Below, piece after piece: positions 59,203 to 64,000 of a DNA stretch of 64,000 bases. The translations under genes and the position numbers were made by a program. The notes beneath the pieces are model-generated. The model searched no databases and was not told the origin of the DNA. It saw nothing but the letters and a program-made list of their open reading frames with translations. Origin of the DNA: Polynucleobacter sp. MWH-Spelu-300-X4 (GTDB taxonomy: Bacteria > Pseudomonadota > Gammaproteobacteria > Burkholderiales > Burkholderiaceae). Position 1 is the stretch's first letter; every line of letters starts with the position of its first letter. The stretch lies in the NCBI RefSeq assembly GCF_018687515.1, contig NZ_CP061294.1, positions 1,612,001 to 1,676,000 of the forward strand, read 5' to 3'.

Positions 59203-59829
59203 ATGAAAGTTGTCGCTTACGAACGTAGCGTACAGGGAACGGGTGCGAGCCGCCGCCTGCGCAATGCCGGTAAAACGCCTGGCATTATCTATGGTGGAAA
59301 TGAAACCCCTCAAGCTATTGAATTAGATCACAATGCCCTTTTCCATGCTTTACGCAAAGAGGCATTCCACTCATCTATTCTAGATATTGAAGTTGCTGGT
59401 AAAAGCCAAAAAGCTTTGCTACGTGACTATCAAATGCACCCTTTTAAACCGTTGGTATTGCACATCGACTTCCAACGCGTTGACGCTAACCAAAAGATTC
59501 ACGTAAAAGTGCCTTTGCACTTTGTAAATGCTGAAATAGCGCCTGCAGTTAAATTAGGTGGCGCGATTGTTAGCCACATTGCTACAGAAATCGAAGTGAG
59601 CTGCTTACCTTCAGACTTGCCAGAGTTCATTCAAGTTGACTTGAGCAAGATTGAAGTGGGTCACTCTGTTCACGTTAAAGATATCTCATTACCAAAAGGT
59701 CTTTCTTTGGTACCGCATCTTGAACATGAAAACCCAGTGGTTGCTAATGCACGTGTTCCAGCTGTTAAAGCTGAACCTACTGCAGAAGCAGCACCAGCGG
59801 CCGAAGCTCCTAAAGAAGAAAAGAAATAA
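59203..59829 (+). CDS. rplY: 50S ribosomal protein L25 (long CTC form)
   Basis: A 208-residue L25/general stress protein CTC. The N-terminal 5S rRNA-binding domain covers about residues 1-95 ([30 protein letters not shown]). The C-terminal TL5 domain follows, and the tail is Ala/Glu/Pro/Lys rich. GGAG precedes the ATG at 6 bases. It is bracketed by the hairpin at 59143-59181 and a strong terminator after its stop. Confidence 0.96.
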   Translation: MKVVAYERSVQGTGASRRLRNAGKTPGIIYGGNETPQAIELDHNALFHALRKEAFHSSILDIEVAGKSQKALLRDYQMHPFKPLVLHIDFQRVDANQKIHVKVPLHFVNAEIAPAVKLGGAIVSHIATEIEVSCLPSDLPEFIQVDLSKIEVGHSVHVKDISLPKGLSLVPHLEHENPVVANARVPAVKAEPTAEAAPAAEAPKEEKK

Positions 59830-59848
59830 GTCTTTTTTAATGCTTATG

Positions 59849-59878
59849 AAAAACCCGCTTTCTAGCGGGTTTTTTTTC
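59849..59878 (+). terminator. Intrinsic terminator after rplY
   Basis: AACCCGC pairs with GCGGGTT around a TTTCTA loop, followed by eight T residues, 20 bases after the rplY stop. The A-run on the left also allows weak use on the minus strand, but no gene ends there. Confidence 0.92.
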
Positions 59879-59906
59879 GAACCCAAACTTAGTCTAAAGT
59901 ATCGGT

Positions 59907-60757
<851 letters not shown>

Positions 60758-60770
60758 TTATCTTCTCAAC

Positions 60771-61265
<495 letters not shown>

Positions 61266-61270
61266 TCAGT

Positions 61271-61870
61271 TTATATCTTCTTAGGCACTAATAGTGTGCC
61301 ATTTGCCACTCCGGCACGTATAGTACGCCCAACCATCCACAAATCACCATATTTAGGTATTTCCGCTAATAAATTTTCCGGAAACACAGTCTTAGGATGC
61401 TCTACATAAATAGCTGACTGAATCTCTTTCCTTGTAAACCTTACAGCCTGTGTCAGAGCGCTCAAAAAAAGAGACTCATTTGAAAAAGGCGGATCAATAA
61501 ATGTAATGTCGACGCTATCAGTTGGTAATTTTTCACCATAAGTAATGGCATCTGCTTGAATCATTTCCACGCACCCCAACTCTGAAGCATCTTTAAATTG
61601 CGTGAAATTATTTTTTAATTCACTAAAGGCTATCTTATTTAATTCGACCATCGTTACTTGTTTAGCGCCTCTAGAAAGAGCCTCAAAGCCAAGAGCCCCT
61701 GTTCCAGAAAACATATCTAAACAAATTAAACCATCTAATCGTTGTCCCAACCAATTAAAAAGAGTTTCTCTAACACGATCAGAGGTTGGTCTAAGTCCTT
61801 GCAAATCGGTGACCTTAACTAAACGCCCCCGCCAATGCCCGCCAATAATTCTTACCTTGCCCGCGCTCAT
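61271..61870 (-). CDS. rsmD: 16S rRNA m2G966 methyltransferase RsmD
   Basis: A 199-residue SAM methyltransferase. IIGGHWRGR and LRPTSDRVRETLFNWL open the fold. LDMFSGTGALGFEALSRGA is the SAM loop. The catalytic DPPF motif is in TFIDPPFSNE. It modifies G966 of 16S rRNA. The ATG overlaps the upstream M16 gene stop by 4 bases. Confidence 0.95.
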   Translation of the reverse strand: MSAGKVRIIGGHWRGRLVKVTDLQGLRPTSDRVRETLFNWLGQRLDGLICLDMFSGTGALGFEALSRGAKQVTMVELNKIAFSELKNNFTQFKDASELGCVEMIQADAITYGEKLPTDSVDITFIDPPFSNESLFLSALTQAVRFTRKEIQSAIYVEHPKTVFPENLLAEIPKYGDLWMVGRTIRAGVANGTLLVPKKI

Positions 61871-63198
61871 TGACCACCCACAACAACCGTTACTATCTTA
61901 TTCATATCAAGATGCTTTTTATAAGCAGCAATCACTTGGTCTTTAGTAACCGCATTCAATTGCATGGTCCAAGTATTCAAAGTATCAAGCGGCAACTCAT
62001 TCCAAGCAATACTAGCAACGTTATCTAATATTTTTTTGTTGCTATCAATTCTTAATGGAAAACCATTAGTCAGATTTTCTTTTGCAGATTTAATCTCTTC
62101 ATCAGTAGGGCCATTAGTAACAAAATTAGTAATGGTCTCCGTCATTACTTTGACCGCAAGATCTGACTGCTCCTTTTTTGTCTGCATCCCCGCCACAAAT
62201 GGCCCAATATCTTTTCCAGGGGCCACATAGCTATAGACGCTATAAGCTAGCCCTCTTTTTTCTCTAACCTCTTTCATTAGCCTAGAAACAAACCCTCCGC
62301 CACCTAAGATGTAATTACCTAATAACAACGGGAAATAATCTGGATCTTTTCTAGCAATCATCGGCAACCCCATTGAGATGTGGGCCTGTTGTGAAGGATG
62401 ATTAATCTTAATAACTCTGTCCGCTAATGGTTTTGCGGATAAAAGCTTAACGGGTTCAACTACCTTTAACTGAGAGGAGGAAACCGGCAAACCTTTCATT
62501 AATTTATCGATAATGGCATCTGCATCAACATGGTTTAAATTTCCAACAATAGTAATCTTTGAATTGGCCGCAAAAAATCTCTTCTTATAAAAATCACGGA
62601 CATCTGAAATATTTATTTTTTCAACCGTTTGAACAGTTGCAGATCTTGATAATGGGTGAGAGCCGTAAAGCTGACGATCGAATTCTTTCCCCAAAACAAC
62701 CTCTGGTTTTAAGTTGGCTTCCTTAATTGAACTAATCATCAAATCTTTTTCTCGATTTAAGATTTTTGCATCAAAAACAGGTGCACTTAAAACTGAAGCA
62801 GCTAAATCAATTACTGGCGACAAATATTTTCGATCGCTTAAAGACCGCAATTTAAAACTTGTTCTATCAGCGCCAGCCATAACAGATACAACAGCACCCT
62901 GATCCGCCAATCTATCTGATATTTCAGCCTCGCTCAAAACTTTTCCATGAACCATGGCGCCCTTATCCAACATGGCAGCAGTCAATGATGCTAATCCAGT
63001 TTTATCTACCGGTACATCTACAGCACCAGCGCCCCAATCAATTTGTAAATCAACCATAGGGATTGATGCTGTCTCAACAAGAAAAACTTTGGCCCCACTT
63101 GAATGCGTCCAATTTTTTATGGTTATTTCAGCAAAAACCTGAACGCTCATGAAAGTAGCGCATAAAAACAGTAGGTATTTCATATTTCTAAAGCTCAT
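61867..63198 (-). CDS. M16 family peptidase-like protein, probable non-catalytic partner
   Basis: A 443-residue secreted M16B protein. A signal peptide (MKYLLFLCATFMSVQVFA) is present. The HxxEH zinc motif expected near residue 75 is missing; the equivalent place reads GLASLTAAMLDKGA. The C-terminal RGLAYSVYSYV substrate-binding block remains. Such inactive subunits pair with an active M16 protein, here the gene 1 base upstream. GAGG precedes the ATG by 7 bases. Confidence 0.9.
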   Translation of the reverse strand: MSFRNMKYLLFLCATFMSVQVFAEITIKNWTHSSGAKVFLVETASIPMVDLQIDWGAGAVDVPVDKTGLASLTAAMLDKGAMVHGKVLSEAEISDRLADQGAVVSVMAGADRTSFKLRSLSDRKYLSPVIDLAASVLSAPVFDAKILNREKDLMISSIKEANLKPEVVLGKEFDRQLYGSHPLSRSATVQTVEKINISDVRDFYKKRFFAANSKITIVGNLNHVDADAIIDKLMKGLPVSSSQLKVVEPVKLLSAKPLADRVIKINHPSQQAHISMGLPMIARKDPDYFPLLLGNYILGGGGFVSRLMKEVREKRGLAYSVYSYVAPGKDIGPFVAGMQTKKEQSDLAVKVMTETITNFVTNGPTDEEIKSAKENLTNGFPLRIDSNKKILDNVASIAWNELPLDTLNTWTMQLNAVTKDQVIAAYKKHLDMNKIVTVVVGGQ

Positions 63199-63199
63199 A

Positions 63200-64000
63200 T
63201 CAATGCCTCAATCTCAATGGAGCAGATTGATTAGTTGTTTTTTTAAGATCCATTGCTTGTGGGTTAAGGAAAGCAATCGTCAAATTGTCATCTCTCAAGT
63301 ATTTATTAATTACTTCTTTTATTTGACTAGAGTTAACTTTTCCAATTGCCGCCACATAATCATCAGCATATTTCCATGAAATCTGATTCATTTCAAAAAC
63401 ACCAATCTCCATAGCCTGGCCAAATACTGAATCTTTTTTATAAACTTGAGCAGCCATCAATTGGGTCTTAACACGATTCAATTCCACATCAGTAACGCCA
63501 TTAACTGCAATATCTTTAAGAATATTTCTAATTTCAGACTCAACCATGGAAGGTGATGATTTTTTGGATATGCTAGCTCCTAAGGTAAATAACTGAGGGC
63601 CTCTACCTAACGCTCCATAAGATGCATCCACGGAATCAGCTATTCTTTTATCTCTTACTAAAATTCTATTCATGCGTGAATTAGCATGTCCATCTAATAT
63701 GGCAGCCAACACTTGCAAAGCATATGGCTCAGCAACATCTAACTTATTAGGGTTTAATTTAGGCACCTGCCAAGCCATTGTTAAATCAGGGTTCTCAGCA
63801 GGCACCTTCACCTCTATTCTCTTTATACCTAACGCATTAACTTCTATCTGCGGTTTTCTGATAGGCAAATTCTTAGCTCGCAAAGGTTCGTAGTATTTCT
63901 TTGCCAACCTTAATACATCTTCAGGGCTAACATCTCCAGCAACAACAAGTACCGCATTATTAGGCGCATACCAATTCTCGTACCATTCTTTTGCGTCCAA
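63200..64000 (-). CDS. M16 family zinc peptidase, C-terminal part (runs off the window)
   Basis: At least 266 residues; the frame is open to the window edge, so the N-terminal half and any HxxEH motif lie outside. The visible part has WYENWYAPNNAVLVVAGDVSPEDV (the link between M16 domains) and the inactive second domain. It is presumably the catalytic member of the pair with the following gene, judged from the usual tandem layout. Cleavage target unknown. Confidence 0.88.
   Translation of the reverse strand: MDAKEWYENWYAPNNAVLVVAGDVSPEDVLRLAKKYYEPLRAKNLPIRKPQIEVNALGIKRIEVKVPAENPDLTMAWQVPKLNPNKLDVAEPYALQVLAAILDGHANSRMNRILVRDKRIADSVDASYGALGRGPQLFTLGASISKKSSPSMVESEIRNILKDIAVNGVTDVELNRVKTQLMAAQVYKKDSVFGQAMEIGVFEMNQISWKYADDYVAAIGKVNSSQIKEVINKYLRDDNLTIAFLNPQAMDLKKTTNQSAPLRLRH

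Overview
The window is a compact, AT-leaning (by eye roughly low-to-mid 40s % G+C) bacterial chromosome segment made almost wholly of core genes. Gene order and family types point to the betaproteobacterial order Burkholderiales, most likely a Polynucleobacter-like member of Burkholderiaceae. Supporting features are fis after dusB, the purH-ruvC-ruvA-ruvB run, rplM-rpsI-argC-erpA, ssb beside an MFS gene and uvrA, the kdsD-kdsC-lptC-lptA-lptB-rpoN-hpf-ptsN-hprK-rapZ run, and the lolB/ispE/tRNA-Gln/prs/rplY/pth block. The genus is inferred from synteny and composition; no 16S gene is present. I see no insertion sequence, prophage, CRISPR array, toxin-antitoxin pair or defence island.

Layout. 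1-8448 (+): end of an AmgK-type sugar kinase, murU, pepP, ubiH, dusB-fis, purH, ruvCAB. 8406-10332 (-): histidine phosphatase and tyrS. 10395-11525 (+): anmK. 11526-13932 (-): rplM-rpsI, argC and erpA. 13933-14293 is the only long non-coding gap and holds the rplM leader and the osmC promoter. 14294-14716 (+): an OsmC-family gene. 14721-37694 is one very long minus-strand run. Read in transcription order it holds a giant FAD/Fe-S oxidoreductase, a DUF971 gene, ubiE, a Tim44-like gene, ubiJ, ubiB, a DUF502 gene, aspS, nudB, a cardiolipin synthase, a TetR regulator, a beta-oxidation operon, an Atm1-type ABC exporter, a glycerate kinase, pyrC and the RNase P RNA. 38324-41587 (+): ilvA, a 5'-nucleotidase, queF. 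41602-43275 (-): MFS transporter and ssb. 43315-53806 (+): uvrA, then Kdo synthesis, LPS export, sigma-54 and the PTS-Ntr/HprK/RapZ regulators. 53766-55651 (-): mutM and mutY. 55687-60497 (+): a TPR-LolB fusion, ispE, tRNA-Gln, prs, rplY, pth. 60494-64000 (-): two M16 peptidase genes, rsmD, coaD and a ferredoxin.

Functional themes are the cell envelope (MurNAc recycling, Kdo and LPS transport, lipoprotein insertion, cardiolipin), aerobic ubiquinone-linked metabolism (ubiH/E/B/J, fatty-acid oxidation, FAD/Fe-S dehydrogenase), DNA repair (ruvABC, uvrA, ssb, mutM, mutY) and nucleotide synthesis (purH, pyrC, prs).

No clearly new system is visible. The items most worth a second look are: a cysteine-free TPR protein fused to LolB, so the LolB part has no lipid anchor; a MutY whose iron-sulfur ligand spacing is widened; an intrinsic terminator for erpA buried antisense in the end of anmK; a TetR operator on the beta-oxidation operon; hairpins at the presumed 5' ends of the rplM and rplY messages; and near-leaderless promoters at kdsD and ptsN.
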